A stretch of 64,000 nt of DNA from Dermabacter sp. p3-SID358 (GCF_025147465.1 NZ_JALXOZ010000001.1:1-64000), one strand, 5' to 3'. Counted from the stretch's first letter, positions 8,260-18,382 are shown. The notes: a model not told the origin generated them from the letters alone. Numbers and translations: made by a program.

Positions 8260-9015
8260 ATGTCAGGTCACTCTAAATGGGCAACCACGAAGCACAAGAA
8301 AGCGGCGATTGACGCCAAGCGTTCTAAGCTCTTTGCGAAGCTCATCAAGAACATTGAAGTTGCGGCGCGCATAGGCGGCCCCGACCCCGCCGGTAACCCC
8401 ACGCTTTACGACGCGATCCAGAAAGCGAAGAAGAGCTCGGTTCCGAACGACAACATCGATCGCGCTGTCAAGCGCGGTGGTGGCCTCGACGGCAGTGGTG
8501 TCGACTATGAAACTCTCATGTATGAAGGTTATGCACCCGGGGGAGTCGCGCTTCTCGTCGAGTGCCTTACCGACAATAAGAATCGTGCAGTGTCGGAGGT
8601 CCGCGTGGCCTTCACTCGAAACGGCGGCAACATGGCCGATTCTGGTTCTGTGTCGTACCTGTTCAACCGCAAGGGCGTCGTGACCGTCGCCAAGGCTGGC
8701 CACACAGAAGACGAGCTGCTTGAAATCGTGCTCGATGCGGGCGCAGAGGAGATTGACGACGAGGGCGAGGTTTTCGAGATCATTTCGGAGGCCACCGACT
8801 TCGTGAACGTGCGCAAGGCGCTCCAGGATGCCGGAGTGGACTACGAGAGCGCGGAGGCGTCGTTCGTGCCCACCATGCGCACGGCCGTCGATCTCGAGGG
8901 CGCCCACAAGGTCCTGCGTCTCATCGATGCCCTCGAGGACAGCGACGACGTTCAGAACGTTTACTCAAACCTCGATATTCCTGAGGACGTCGCTGCACAG
9001 CTCGAGGCTGAATAG
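8260..9015 (+). CDS. yebC: YebC/PmpR family protein
   Basis: 251 residues, the normal family length. It opens with the diagnostic [20 protein letters not shown] stretch and carries a YEGYAPGG loop. Members act as DNA-binding regulators or, as shown for some, help ribosomes through difficult peptide stretches. A GAGGGAAA ribosome site precedes the ATG, and TACAAT at 8218-8223, inside the end of prsW, is a plausible -10. It sits directly before ruvCAB, the standard bacterial arrangement. Confidence 0.95.
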   Translation: MSGHSKWATTKHKKAAIDAKRSKLFAKLIKNIEVAARIGGPDPAGNPTLYDAIQKAKKSSVPNDNIDRAVKRGGGLDGSGVDYETLMYEGYAPGGVALLVECLTDNKNRAVSEVRVAFTRNGGNMADSGSVSYLFNRKGVVTVAKAGHTEDELLEIVLDAGAEEIDDEGEVFEIISEATDFVNVRKALQDAGVDYESAEASFVPTMRTAVDLEGAHKVLRLIDALEDSDDVQNVYSNLDIPEDVAAQLEAE

Positions 9016-9033
9016 GCTCCTTTTCGGGGATTT

Positions 9034-9618
9034 ATGCGAGTTCTGGGTATCGATCCCGGTCTCACGCGGTGCGGTTTCGGGGTCGTGGACGGCGGCCCCG
9101 CCCGCTCCGCTCGTCTCGAAGGCGTTGGCGTCATCACCTCGCTCAAGGATCAAGGTGTAGACATGCGCCTCCTCGAGATCTACCGGGGACTCACGCACGT
9201 GATCGAGCAATACGCCCCCGATATGGTCGCGATCGAGCGTGTGTTTTCCCAGAACAATGTCTCGACGGTCATGGGGACCGCACAGGTATCCGGCCTTGCG
9301 ATTGTGCTTGCGGCCGAGCGGGGTATTCCGGTGGCGATGCACACTCCTTCGGAGGTCAAGCGTGCAATCACGGGCAACGGCCGCGCCGATAAGGCTCAAA
9401 TCCAGAACATGGTGCAGAAACTTTTGCGCCTGGACGCGCCTCCGAAACCTGCGGATGCAGCCGATGCCGTGGCCATTGCGATTACACAGCTCTGGCGCGG
9501 CTCGGGCCCGGTCAAGTTAGGGTCCGACGGTGCCCGGCGCACAAGCGCCCAAGCCCAGTGGGCCGAAGCCGAGCGTCAAGCTCGACGCGCCCAGGAGAAC
9601 TCGACCTCCCGTCTGTAG
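9034..9618 (+). CDS. ruvC: Holliday junction resolvase RuvC
   Basis: A 194-residue endonuclease that cuts Holliday junctions on the RuvAB complex. It starts MRVLGIDPGLTRCGFG with the first catalytic Asp (Asp7). Glu at about 69 (VAIERVF) and the DAADAVAIA acidic cluster near residue 145 complete the metal site. The C-terminal 30 residues form a charged, Arg/Gln-rich tail. It lies 18 bp after yebC. Confidence 0.96.
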   Translation: MRVLGIDPGLTRCGFGVVDGGPARSARLEGVGVITSLKDQGVDMRLLEIYRGLTHVIEQYAPDMVAIERVFSQNNVSTVMGTAQVSGLAIVLAAERGIPVAMHTPSEVKRAITGNGRADKAQIQNMVQKLLRLDAPPKPADAADAVAIAITQLWRGSGPVKLGSDGARRTSAQAQWAEAERQARRAQENSTSRL

Positions 9619-9632
9619 TCGTACGCGTGTTC

Positions 9633-9638
9633 TAAAAT
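9633..9638 (+). promoter_or_regulatory. -10 box for leaderless ruvA transcript
   Basis: TAAAAT lies 7 nt before the ruvA GTG at 9646, so transcription would begin at the start codon. There is no Shine-Dalgarno sequence at ruvA, which supports a leaderless mRNA within the ruv cluster. Confidence 0.5.
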
Positions 9639-9645
9639 CTAGGGC

Positions 9646-10302
9646 GTGATTGCTTCCCTTCGCGGCGCCGTGAGCGCCATCGCTCTCGATTCGTTTGTAC
9701 TCGACGTCGGCGGTGTCGGCTATCTGGTTCACACGTCGCCCCAGACTCTCACCGCCGTTCGCACGGGGCAAGAAATTCTCGTGCACACGGAACTCGTTGT
9801 GCGTGAGGATTCGATGACCGTTTACGGCTTCCTCACGAAAGAGGAAACGGACCTCTTCCGCACGATTCAATCGGTCTCGGGCATTGGCCCACGCATCGCC
9901 ATTGCCGTACTTGCGGTGATGGATCCTGCGCGGTTCGCGCGCGCCGTGCTTGACGAGGATCTCAAGACCCTCACGTCGGTCCCGGGGATCGGGAAGAAGG
10001 GCGCGCAGCGGATGACTCTTGAACTGAAGGATAAGGTCGCGCCTTTTGCCGCGAACGCCGCCGCAGGGGAAGAGCCCGTGGCTGCGGAGGTCGAGAGCTC
10101 ACAGGAGTCGGTTCTCGATACGCGCGCCGCGAAGGACGTCGTGCAGGGTCTCCAAGGGCTCGGCTGGCACGAGAAGGGCGCGCGTGAGGCCGTAGAAGCG
10201 GTTCTTGTGAGTTACGAAGAGGAAGAGAAAGGCTCGAGCTCGAGCCTCGATTCGGGCGTGCTTTTGCGCCTCGCACTACGACACCTAGGCGGCCGTGCAT
10301 GA
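9646..10302 (+). CDS. ruvA: Holliday junction branch-migration protein RuvA
   Basis: 218 residues (slightly long). It has an N-terminal OB fold (MIASLRGAV), two helix-hairpin-helix motifs (SGIGPRIA and [11 protein letters not shown]) and a C-terminal RuvB-binding domain ([12 protein letters not shown]). It tetramerises on four-way junctions and loads RuvB. GTG 9646 lacks a ribosome site but has a -10 box 7 nt upstream. Its stop overlaps the ruvB ATG (ATGA). Confidence 0.96.
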   Translation: MIASLRGAVSAIALDSFVLDVGGVGYLVHTSPQTLTAVRTGQEILVHTELVVREDSMTVYGFLTKEETDLFRTIQSVSGIGPRIAIAVLAVMDPARFARAVLDEDLKTLTSVPGIGKKGAQRMTLELKDKVAPFAANAAAGEEPVAAEVESSQESVLDTRAAKDVVQGLQGLGWHEKGAREAVEAVLVSYEEEEKGSSSSLDSGVLLRLALRHLGGRA

Positions 10303-11408
10303 TCGAGCATTCGAATGTGAGCGGCACGGAAGACGAGCCGAACGAGACACTCCAGCGGATCGTCGGGGCCGAGGCAGGCGCGCTTGATCGCGCTGCCGAA
10401 GGAGCGTTGCGGCCGCGCGAGCTCGCCGATTTCGTGGGGCAAAAGAAAGTGCGCGAGCAACTTTCGCTCGTTCTTGACGCTGCCTCTATGCGTGGAACAC
10501 CGCCCGAGCACATGCTTCTCTCGGGCCCGCCCGGGCTCGGGAAGACGACTCTCGCGATGATCATTGCCCACGAGCTCGGGGCGCCGCTCAAGATCACTTC
10601 CGGGCCGGCCGTCCAACACGCGGGTGACCTCGCCGCGATTCTTTCCTCTCTCGAAGAGGGAGAGGTGCTCTTTATCGACGAGATCCACCGGCTCGCGCGG
10701 CCCGCCGAAGAAATGCTTTACATGGCAATGGAGGACTTTCGCGTCGACGTTGTCGTGGGCAAGGGCGTTGGTGCCACGGCCATCCCCCTTGAGCTTCCAC
10801 CTTTCACCGCTGTCGGCGCGACGACGCGAGCGGGGATGCTGCCATCGCCCCTCCGGGATCGCTTCGGCTTCACAGGGCATCTCGATTACTACACGGCCGA
10901 CGAGCTCGCGCGCGTGATTGCGAGGAGCGCGACACGGCTTGAAATCGATATCGATCCGAAGAGCGCCCATGAGATCGCCTCGCGATCACGTGGAACCCCC
11001 CGTATTGCGAATCGGCTCTTGAGGCGCGTGCGGGACTACGCGCAGGTGCGGGGTGGAGGCACGATCACCATGGATTCCACACTCGAGGCACTCACCGTGT
11101 ACGAAGTTGACCCTCGCGGGCTCGACAGACTTGACCGGGCAGTGCTTAAGGCGCTGTGCACAAAGTTTGCGGGAGGGCCCGTGGGGCTCTCGACCCTTGC
11201 GATCGCCGTTGGCGAGGAAACTGAAACAGTAGAAACTGTCGTCGAACCGTTTCTCGTGCGCGAGGGCCTGCTTGGTCGTACGCCCCGGGGCCGCATTGCT
11301 ACGCCCGCCGCGTGGGAGCACCTTGGAATCGAGGCACCGCCCTCGGACTCCCCGCAGGGTGCGACCCTCTTCGACGATTCCGGACGTGAGGACCGTCGCT
11401 TTAGCTGA
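10299..11408 (+). CDS. ruvB: Holliday junction branch-migration helicase RuvB
   Basis: A 369-residue AAA+ motor. Walker [12 protein letters not shown] lies near residue 72, Walker B is LFIDEIHR near 125, sensor 1 is GATTRAG and arginine-finger region SPLRDRFG near 185. A winged-helix C-terminal domain follows. The N-terminus has about 30 extra acidic residues. It is translationally coupled to ruvA through a four-base overlap. Confidence 0.97.
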   Translation: MIEHSNVSGTEDEPNETLQRIVGAEAGALDRAAEGALRPRELADFVGQKKVREQLSLVLDAASMRGTPPEHMLLSGPPGLGKTTLAMIIAHELGAPLKITSGPAVQHAGDLAAILSSLEEGEVLFIDEIHRLARPAEEMLYMAMEDFRVDVVVGKGVGATAIPLELPPFTAVGATTRAGMLPSPLRDRFGFTGHLDYYTADELARVIARSATRLEIDIDPKSAHEIASRSRGTPRIANRLLRRVRDYAQVRGGGTITMDSTLEALTVYEVDPRGLDRLDRAVLKALCTKFAGGPVGLSTLAIAVGEETETVETVVEPFLVREGLLGRTPRGRIATPAAWEHLGIEAPPSDSPQGATLFDDSGREDRRFS

Positions 11409-11475
11409 ATGGGGGCTAAAGCCGATTGCGCGAGTAGAGTGGAAAAGATCGTTACTTCAACGGAAGGCATCTCCC

Positions 11476-11847
11476 GTGGACCCCATGATTCTTATGCTCA
11501 TTTTCCTCCTCGTCATGGCCGTGCCCATGTTTCTCATGTCGCGCAGTCAGCGGAAGAGGGTTCAGCAGCATCAGGAGCTCGTCAAGTCCCTGGGCGTAGG
11601 TGATGAGGTGCGCACGCACTCGGGCTTTTACGGCATGATCGTCGAGGAGGACGGCGACACGGTGATCCTCGAGACTGAGGACGGATCGCAACTCAAATGG
11701 AACCGCAATGCTATTGCGGAGCGTGTCGAGAGCTTTGCTGAAGAGCCCGTCGCTTCCGTGGAAAGCGAGGCCCCCGTGTCCGACGCTGACCTGCGGAGCG
11801 ATTCGGAGAAGAGCTCCGACTTCCTCGCAGACGACAACAAAAACTGA
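11476..11847 (+). CDS. yajC: Preprotein translocase auxiliary subunit YajC
   Basis: 123 residues with one N-terminal membrane helix (MILMLIFLLVMAVPMFLM) followed by the conserved QRKRVQQHQELVKSLGVGDEV stretch in part and a basic-to-acidic cytoplasmic tail. It associates with SecDF and YidC. GTG 11476 is preferred: it puts the helix at the N-terminus and follows GGAAGGCAT. It is first of the yajC-secD-secF set. Confidence 0.92.
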   Translation: MDPMILMLIFLLVMAVPMFLMSRSQRKRVQQHQELVKSLGVGDEVRTHSGFYGMIVEEDGDTVILETEDGSQLKWNRNAIAERVESFAEEPVASVESEAPVSDADLRSDSEKSSDFLADDNKN

Positions 11848-11854
11848 CCTAAGT

Positions 11855-11885
11855 AAGGCGTCGCGCGAAGAACGCGCGTCGCCTT
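11855..11885 (+). terminator. Strong hairpin between yajC and secD
   Basis: Two 13-base arms (11855-11867 and 11873-11885), GC-rich and with a single central T-T mismatch, enclose the loop AAGAA. No T run follows, so it may attenuate or process the yajC-secD transcript rather than end it. Confidence 0.5.
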
Positions 11886-11907
11886 CGTGTGACATAAAGG
11901 ACCGTTC

Positions 11908-13779
11908 ATGCCAGCACGACGCATAGCGCTTTCGGCGCTCACCGTCCTGATCCTCGTCCTCGGGGGCGTCCTCGGCTTCGGCGTCGCGAACAACGGGTGG
12001 AAGACCACCCCGAAACTCGCACTTGACCTCGAAGGTGGCACTCAGGTGATACTTCAAGCCAAGTCCCACGGGGGCGAGGCCATCACGCCTGAACAGATGG
12101 AGCAGGCGCGACAGATCATCTCCCAGCGCATCAACGCGATGGGAGTGGCGGAAACCGAGATTTCGGTCCAGGGCGGCACCAACATCGTCGTGAACGTGCC
12201 TGGCAAGATTGACGAAGCCACGAGCAATGCCCTCCGCCGTACCGCGACCATGAGTTTTCGGCCCGTGCTCCTGCAGGTGGAACCCAATGCGGGGGTTTCG
12301 GATGCGGGTGGTGCGAGCGATGGTTCTTCGCAACACGATGCGGAGTCGCTCGGTCCCGTTGCCCAGGACGTTTCGCAGACATCGGATGGCGGGGGAGAGT
12401 CTTCTGCTTCCGCAGGTAAAGGCGTTAACACCTACAAAGGTGAGAAGGCTTGGAACCAGGCATGGTTGAACACTGTCGATCAAGAAGAGTTTGCGAAGCT
12501 CGATTGCACCGATCCCGACACGCTCAACAATCACTCGATCACGGACCGAGATGATGAGGCAGTTATCGCTTGCGGCGCGGGAGGTACCTCTAAGCTCATC
12601 CTCGGCCCCGTTGTCGTCTCGGGCGAGGCGATTAAGGACGCGAACGCCGGTGCGGACAAAAACCAAACCGGTCAAGCCACGGGCTACTATGCCGTCAATC
12701 TGACATTCAACGACGAAGCCGGCAAAGCCTTTGGCGAAATGAGTTCCGCTCTTTACAGCGGTCAGGGCGCGACCAAGCAGTTCGCGATCGTCCTCGATTC
12801 AGTGGTGATCTCCGCTCCACAGGTGCAAGCAGTGACGACGACCCAGTCGACTATCACCGGCAATTTCACGGCGGATCAGGCGAAGGAACTTGCCAGTCAG
12901 CTGAAGTTCGGGGCGCTCCCGCTCGAGTTCACTGTGCAGTCGGAACAGCAGATTTCTGCGACCCTAGGTTCCGATCAATTGACGTCTGGCCTCATCGCGG
13001 GTCTTATTGGTCTTGTACTCGTTGTCATTTACGCAGCCTTCCAGTACCGAGTGCTCTCGATCGTCACGACAGCGTCACTCGCCATCATGGGTGTACTTGC
13101 GTACCTCGTCATCACGCTCATGTCGAACATGCCGGAAATTGGCTACCGTCTTTCGCTTGCCGGTGTTGCCGGCCTCATCGTGTCGATCGCCTTTACCGCG
13201 GATTCGTTTATCGTCTATTTCGAACGTGTGCGCGACGAGATACGTGATGGCCGTGGCATCGTCGCGGCAATTGACCACGGATGGAACCGCGCAAAGCGCA
13301 CCATTCTCGCCTCCGATGCCGTCAACGTCATCGCAGCAGTCGTGCTCTACCTCGTGAGCGCGGGTAGCGTGCGAGGATTCGCGTTCACGCTGGGTCTCAC
13401 GACCATCCTCGACCTTCTCGTGGTCTTCCTCTTCACGCATCCGCTTCTTCAAAGCCTTGGCCGCACAAACTTCTTCGGCAAGGGGCATCCGGCTTCGGGC
13501 CTCGACCCGGCCTTGCTTGGGCGTAACGTTCCTGCGTACGCGGGACGTGCGCGCTTCCGCAGCCCAGACGAGCGCGGGAAGAGCCGCAAGAAGAAGGGGA
13601 GCGGTAAGGGCTCGGCAAGCGTCGGAACTGAAACTCTCGCGGAGCGAAAGGCGCGCCTTGCGCGTGAAGCCGCGGAGGGCACCCCGCCTGTCGAGGCAGC
13701 TGAAGAGAGCTCAGGCTCGCACGCATCGACGACCGAAGCCTCTTCGGCCGAGGACACGACCCCGAAGGAGGACCGCTGA
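11908..13779 (+). CDS. secD: Protein translocase subunit SecD
   Basis: A 623-residue member of the RND-like SecDF complex, which uses the proton gradient to help pull proteins through SecYEG. It has an N-terminal membrane helix (about 6-28), the LALDLEGGTQV entry to the large periplasmic domain, and five C-terminal helices (about 360-525). A Ser/Gly-rich insertion at about 125-175 and a hydrophilic tail of about 100 residues rich in Lys, Glu and Ala are longer than in E. coli but usual in Actinobacteria. Its stop overlaps the secF start (TGATG). Confidence 0.96.
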   Translation: MPARRIALSALTVLILVLGGVLGFGVANNGWKTTPKLALDLEGGTQVILQAKSHGGEAITPEQMEQARQIISQRINAMGVAETEISVQGGTNIVVNVPGKIDEATSNALRRTATMSFRPVLLQVEPNAGVSDAGGASDGSSQHDAESLGPVAQDVSQTSDGGGESSASAGKGVNTYKGEKAWNQAWLNTVDQEEFAKLDCTDPDTLNNHSITDRDDEAVIACGAGGTSKLILGPVVVSGEAIKDANAGADKNQTGQATGYYAVNLTFNDEAGKAFGEMSSALYSGQGATKQFAIVLDSVVISAPQVQAVTTTQSTITGNFTADQAKELASQLKFGALPLEFTVQSEQQISATLGSDQLTSGLIAGLIGLVLVVIYAAFQYRVLSIVTTASLAIMGVLAYLVITLMSNMPEIGYRLSLAGVAGLIVSIAFTADSFIVYFERVRDEIRDGRGIVAAIDHGWNRAKRTILASDAVNVIAAVVLYLVSAGSVRGFAFTLGLTTILDLLVVFLFTHPLLQSLGRTNFFGKGHPASGLDPALLGRNVPAYAGRARFRSPDERGKSRKKKGSGKGSASVGTETLAERKARLAREAAEGTPPVEAAEESSGSHASTTEASSAEDTTPKEDR

Positions 13780-14768
13780 TGTCGCGCTTTTCCACGTTCG
13801 GTAATGACCTTCACTCCGGTAAACGCACGCTTCCCATCGTGCCCCGCCGCAAGTGGTGGTACATCGGCTCCGCGCTCATTCTCGTGGCCCTCGCGGCGAT
13901 CACAGGAGTGCGAGGCGTCAACTGGGGAATCGAATTTACGGGTGGAAGCGAATTCCAGATTTCGCACGTGCAAAACCCGGACCAGGCGCTCGCACGCGAC
14001 GTCGTGCGCGAACACGTTCCCACAAATGAACCGCGCATTTCGCAAGTTGGCGGCAACATCCTTCGCGTGCAAACCGAGGAGCTCTCCACCGACGCCACCA
14101 AGGCCCTTAGCGCGGACCTCGCGAAAGCCTATAGCGTCCCTCCGGAGGACGTCTCGAGCTCGTTCGTAGGGCCAAACTGGGGCGGCGATGTCACCGCTAA
14201 GGCCATCCAAGGCATCGTCATCTTTATGCTCCTCGTGACCATCGTCATGGCGCTCTACTTCCGCAACGTGAAATCGTCAATCGCCGCGATGGCGGCTCTT
14301 ACTCACGATTTGCTTTTCACGGTTGTGGCCTACGGTGCGATCGGTTTCGAGGTGACACCCGCGACGGTGATTGGCTTCCTCACGGTGCTTGGCTATTCGC
14401 TCTACGACACGGTCGTGGTTTTCGATAAGGTGCGCGAAAACACCGAGGGGTTCCTCGAGAAAATGGATTCGACTTTCGCGTCACTCGTCAACCGCGCCAC
14501 GAACCAAACGCTTGTGCGCTCGATCAACACTTCGGTTGTGGCGCTCCTCCCCGTTGGGTCGATCCTCATCATCGGCGCCTTTATTCTGGGAGCCGGCACA
14601 CTCAAGGACATTTCGCTCGCGCTCTTCGTGGGCATCATTGCCGGCACCTATTCCTCCATCTTCCTCGCGCCGAGTTTCCTCGTGGACCTGCGCAAGGGCG
14701 AAAAAGCTATCAAGGACCACACTGCGCGCGTTGAGCGCAAACACGAAAAGGACGTTGCCACGGCATGA
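13779..14768 (+). CDS. secF: Protein translocase subunit SecF
   Basis: 329 residues: one N-terminal membrane helix, GIEFTGGSEFQ (the SecF counterpart of the SecD DLxGG motif), a periplasmic domain, then five helices including the LGYSLYDTVVVFDKVREN signature near residue 205-222. It partners SecD. It starts within the secD stop and overlaps apt by four bases, so secD-secF-apt are translationally linked. Confidence 0.97.
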   Translation: MSRFSTFGNDLHSGKRTLPIVPRRKWWYIGSALILVALAAITGVRGVNWGIEFTGGSEFQISHVQNPDQALARDVVREHVPTNEPRISQVGGNILRVQTEELSTDATKALSADLAKAYSVPPEDVSSSFVGPNWGGDVTAKAIQGIVIFMLLVTIVMALYFRNVKSSIAAMAALTHDLLFTVVAYGAIGFEVTPATVIGFLTVLGYSLYDTVVVFDKVRENTEGFLEKMDSTFASLVNRATNQTLVRSINTSVVALLPVGSILIIGAFILGAGTLKDISLALFVGIIAGTYSSIFLAPSFLVDLRKGEKAIKDHTARVERKHEKDVATA

Positions 14769-15313
14769 ACACCACGCCTATTCCCCCTGAAATCGCGGAA
14801 ATTGAGCGCACCCATATCGGGCTCTACCAGGACTTCCCGCAACCCGGCGTGCTGTTTCGAGACATCACGCCGCTCCTGCGCGACCCGAAAGCAATGAAAA
14901 CCGTCATCAAGTACTGGGCGAACACCGTTCCCGACGAGGTTGATCTGATCGTGGGAACCGAAGCTCGCGGCTTTGTTTTCGGCGCACCGCTCGCGTACGA
15001 AATGGATCGCGGTTTCGTGCCCGTGCGTAAGGCGGGCAAGCTTCCCGGCAAGCCCACGTCGCTCACTTACGAGCTTGAGTACGGCACTGCGACGATCGAA
15101 ATTGCCGAGAACGCGGTGCCTAAGGGGGCACGCGTGCTCGTTCTCGATGACCTCCTCGCGACCGGCGGGACCGCAGCAGCCACGATTCAGCTTGTTGAGT
15201 CCCTCGGCGCGGAAGTTGTCGCGGCGAGCTTCCTCATTGAACTTCTCGGCCTCGGTGGTCGAGAAAAGCTCGGCGACGTTCCCCTTCACACGGTGTGGAG
15301 CGTTCAGAACTAA
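14765..15313 (+). CDS. apt: Adenine phosphoribosyltransferase
   Basis: 182 residues; converts adenine and PRPP to AMP. The PRPP-binding loop VLVLDDLLATGGTAAA lies near 126-141, and FRDITPLL and TEARGFVFG are family signatures. ATGA overlap with secF. The secF-apt-rsh order is conserved in Actinobacteria. Confidence 0.96.
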   Translation: MNTTPIPPEIAEIERTHIGLYQDFPQPGVLFRDITPLLRDPKAMKTVIKYWANTVPDEVDLIVGTEARGFVFGAPLAYEMDRGFVPVRKAGKLPGKPTSLTYELEYGTATIEIAENAVPKGARVLVLDDLLATGGTAAATIQLVESLGAEVVAASFLIELLGLGGREKLGDVPLHTVWSVQN

Positions 15314-15393
15314 GCCATCCATGTCCGGTGGAGACCGCGAGAAAAAACGGTCTAGACTGGGATAATTCCACAACGATGAAGGCGGTGAACGGC

Positions 15394-17676
15394 ATGGATA
15401 AGGACCGTGAAGACTCTCGCCCGCGCAGCGTATGGGGAACGAAAGACGATCCTTTTCTCGTGCCGCTCGTCGATGCGATTCGGGAGCTCCACCCCGATGC
15501 CGATCTCTCTCTCGTGTACCGCGCGTATGAGACCGCCGAATATTGGCATCGCCCGCAGTTTCGAAAGAGCGGCGAGCCCTACATTACGCATCCAATCGCG
15601 GTGGCGACGATCCTCGCGGGGATGGGGTCTCCGCCGGATGTCCTCGCTGCCGCCCTTCTTCACGACACCGTCGAGGATACGGATTACACGCTCGACGAGC
15701 TGACTGACGATTTCGGTGAAACGGTCGCGGTCATGGTCGATGGAGTGACCAAGCTCGACAAGGTGCGTTACGGGGAAGCTGCTCAGGCCGAGACCGTGCG
15801 CAAAATGATCATCGCGATGAGCCGCGATATCAGGGTGCTGCTCATCAAGCTTTCTGATCGCCTCCACAACGCCCGCACGTGGAAGTACGTCTCGAGTTCG
15901 AGCGCCGAGCGAAAGGCGAAGGAGACGCTCGAGATTTACGCCCCTCTCGCTCACCGCCTTGGGCTTAACGCGATCAAGTGGGAGCTTGAAAACCTGAGCT
16001 TTCAGGTGCTGTACCCGAAGCTGTACGACGAAGTAGTGGCGCTTGTCGCCGAGCACGCTCCCGCTCGCGAGGAGTATCTCGCAGGGGTCATTGGCACGAT
16101 CCAAGAGGACATGAAGTCCGCGCACATCGAGGGCACCGTGACAGGTCGACCAAAACACTATTACTCGGTCTACCAAAAGATGATCGTGCGGGGGCGTTCC
16201 TTCAGCGACATCTACGACCTTGTGGGAATTCGCGTGCTCGTCGACACGGTGCGGGACTGCTATGCGGTGCTCGGCATCCTTCATGCACGCTGGAGCCCCA
16301 TGCCCGGGCGTTTCAAGGACTACATCGCGCTTCCAAAGTTCAATCTCTACCAGTCGCTTCACACGACCGTTATTGGCCCGGGCGGAAAGCCCGTCGAAAT
16401 CCAAATTCGCACGTGGGACATGCATCGCCGCGCCGAGTACGGCGTTGCTGCGCACTGGAAGTACAAGGCTGCGACGGCCCGGGGCGAGAAGATTGACGAC
16501 TCGCCTCAGAGTGCGGATGTGGGCGGAGGAATGTCGTGGCTGCGCCAGCTTCTCGACTGGCAAAAGGACACGACTGATTCCGACGAGTTCCTCGATTCGC
16601 TGCGTTACGAAATGGCCTCGAATGAGGTGTACGTGTTCACCCCTAAGGGCGATGTGGTCGCCCTCCCGCAAGGGGCAACTCCCGTGGATTTCGCGTATGC
16701 AGTCCATACCGAGGTTGGACACCGCACCATGAGCGCGCGGGTCAACGGCAAGATGGTTTCGCTCAAATCCGAACTCGCGACCGGGGACGTCGTCGAAGTA
16801 TTTACGTCTAAAGCGGAGGGTGCCGGCCCGAGCCAGGACTGGCTGAACTTCGTGGCCTCGACTCGGGCCCGCACGAAGATTCGTCAGTGGTTCTCGAAGG
16901 AGCGACGCGAGGAAGCGCTTGACCGCGGGCGCGATGAGCTCGCGCTCCAGCTACGCAAGCAGAACTTGCCGCTTCGCCGCATGCTCACGCACGAGATGCT
17001 TACAAACGTCGCAGCGGATCTCAACTACGACTCGGTGGACGCTCTCTACACGGCTATTGGTGAGCACCATGTGAGCGCCGAGAACATCGTGGGCCGACTC
17101 ATTTCGGAGGTGGGCGGCGCTGAGGGGTCGCAGGATGACATCGTCGAGTCGGTCGTGCCTTCGAAGGTACTTGCGAAGCCACGTCGATTGGCCCACGCTG
17201 ATCAGGGCGTCGTCGTTGATGGCCAGCGCGATCTGTGGGTCAAGCTCGCGAAATGCTGCGCTCCGGTGCCGGGAGACCAGATCGTGGGTTTCGTGACGCG
17301 CGGTAATGGAGTGAGCGTTCACCACGCTGCTTGCGCGAATGCGATCCAGATGCGTGAGCAGCAGGCCGATCGCTTTGTTCCCGTGAGGTGGTCGGGTGCC
17401 ACGAATCATGCCTACCTTGTGCATATTAAGGTCGAGGCTCTTGACCGCGCGAGGCTTCTCACGGACCTTGCGGATGTGATTTCCGAGCTCGAGGTGAATA
17501 TCCTCTCGGCGTCGGCGCATTCGCTTCCCGACAGCATTGGTGTCGCCCTGTTTTCATTTGAGCTTGCGGATCCCTCGCATCTGCGGACCGTGCTCACGCA
17601 AGTGAGGAAGGTGTCGGGCGTATTCGACGTCTATCGCGTAACGAGCGACGGCAAGCCGATGGGAACAACGCTCTAA
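15394..17676 (+). CDS. rel: Bifunctional (p)ppGpp synthetase/hydrolase (Rel/RSH)
   Basis: About 760 residues controlling the stringent response. Domains: HD hydrolase (LLHDTVEDT, His90-Asp91), synthetase (about 240-350) with RFKDYIALPKFNLYQSLHT, TGS (about 415-475), zinc-finger/helical region with KCCAPVPGD, and C-terminal ACT (about 690-760). The RxKD loop and intact HD motif indicate a bifunctional Rel rather than a synthesis-only RelA. ATG 15394 is chosen because AAGGCGG lies 8 nt upstream; ATG 15376 is possible. TAGACT (15353) and GATAAT (15361) are candidate -10 boxes, so it may have its own promoter after apt. Confidence 0.96.
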   Translation: MDKDREDSRPRSVWGTKDDPFLVPLVDAIRELHPDADLSLVYRAYETAEYWHRPQFRKSGEPYITHPIAVATILAGMGSPPDVLAAALLHDTVEDTDYTLDELTDDFGETVAVMVDGVTKLDKVRYGEAAQAETVRKMIIAMSRDIRVLLIKLSDRLHNARTWKYVSSSSAERKAKETLEIYAPLAHRLGLNAIKWELENLSFQVLYPKLYDEVVALVAEHAPAREEYLAGVIGTIQEDMKSAHIEGTVTGRPKHYYSVYQKMIVRGRSFSDIYDLVGIRVLVDTVRDCYAVLGILHARWSPMPGRFKDYIALPKFNLYQSLHTTVIGPGGKPVEIQIRTWDMHRRAEYGVAAHWKYKAATARGEKIDDSPQSADVGGGMSWLRQLLDWQKDTTDSDEFLDSLRYEMASNEVYVFTPKGDVVALPQGATPVDFAYAVHTEVGHRTMSARVNGKMVSLKSELATGDVVEVFTSKAEGAGPSQDWLNFVASTRARTKIRQWFSKERREEALDRGRDELALQLRKQNLPLRRMLTHEMLTNVAADLNYDSVDALYTAIGEHHVSAENIVGRLISEVGGAEGSQDDIVESVVPSKVLAKPRRLAHADQGVVVDGQRDLWVKLAKCCAPVPGDQIVGFVTRGNGVSVHHAACANAIQMREQQADRFVPVRWSGATNHAYLVHIKVEALDRARLLTDLADVISELEVNILSASAHSLPDSIGVALFSFELADPSHLRTVLTQVRKVSGVFDVYRVTSDGKPMGTTL

Positions 17677-18368
17677 GCTTGAGTTTCTAAGGGCTGCGCT
17701 TCGAGCTTGGATTCAATTGCTCGAGCGAGCGCTGCGAGCTTTTTGTACTGTGCGCGCCCTGTTCGCGGGCCTGAATAGCCCCGCCCTCGACCCGAACGGC
17801 GAGCGCGAAAGGCGATTCGTAAGAGATCGCTACTTGTGACCCAGCCTTGTGCGACGAGCCTTTCGGCGAAGCTTCGCGCGGATTCGTCGGCTCCCGTACG
17901 CGTGAGCTCTGCGAAAGCGCGGTGAGGTGCGAGTGTGGGGACTCCGGCAGGGTAGGCGACGTCGCCTTCTACCAGGGTGATTCGGCGAAGGACGAGGTTC
18001 TCGTGCGTTTGCGTGTGCCGTTCGGAGGCGACTATGAGACGCGGGTGAGGCACGCCCCCGCACCAGATCCACGCGGCTGTGTGATCTGCAAGAACGGCTC
18101 CGGGGGCGGTGGCTGTTTGGGGAGTGCGTTCGAGGGCAATTCCGACGGCTGCAGCCCTTTCGCGGACCCCCATGTCGTGAGTGAGGGCAACGGCATATCC
18201 CGAGCCGATTGGAGCAAGCGGCACGTCACGTGCGTAAAAGGGGAGCGAAGCACCGAGAGCAACGAGGATCTCGTTCCCGGCTTCATAGGCAAATGGTGAG
18301 CGGCCTGGATTCTGGATCACGGGAGCAAGCGAGTAGCTCTTTGAGGTGCCGTGTGAGGCGAGAGTCAT
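17673..18368 (-). CDS. Hypothetical protein, AbiEi-like character
   Basis: 231 residues, not firmly recognised. The middle part (LADHTAAWIWCGG, PHPRLIVASERHTQTHENLVLRR, GVPTLAPHRAFAEL) recalls the actinobacterial type-IV antitoxin-like (AbiEi C-terminal) and DUF559-associated proteins, where a protein-interaction or nucleic-acid fold is assumed. The C-terminus is strongly basic (FRARRSGRGRGYSGPRTGR). No membrane helix or signal peptide. It converges on rel with a four-base stop overlap. No toxin-like partner is adjacent. Confidence 0.6.
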   Translation of the reverse strand: MTLASHGTSKSYSLAPVIQNPGRSPFAYEAGNEILVALGASLPFYARDVPLAPIGSGYAVALTHDMGVRERAAAVGIALERTPQTATAPGAVLADHTAAWIWCGGVPHPRLIVASERHTQTHENLVLRRITLVEGDVAYPAGVPTLAPHRAFAELTRTGADESARSFAERLVAQGWVTSSDLLRIAFRARRSGRGRGYSGPRTGRAQYKKLAALARAIESKLEAQPLETQA

Positions 18369-18382
18369 GGCTCAAGGCTGAC

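Noticed and set aside
9601..9660. LexA (SOS) box at ruvC/ruvA
   Set aside because: No CGAAC-N4-GTTCG-type palindrome is present; only an isolated GTTC half-site.
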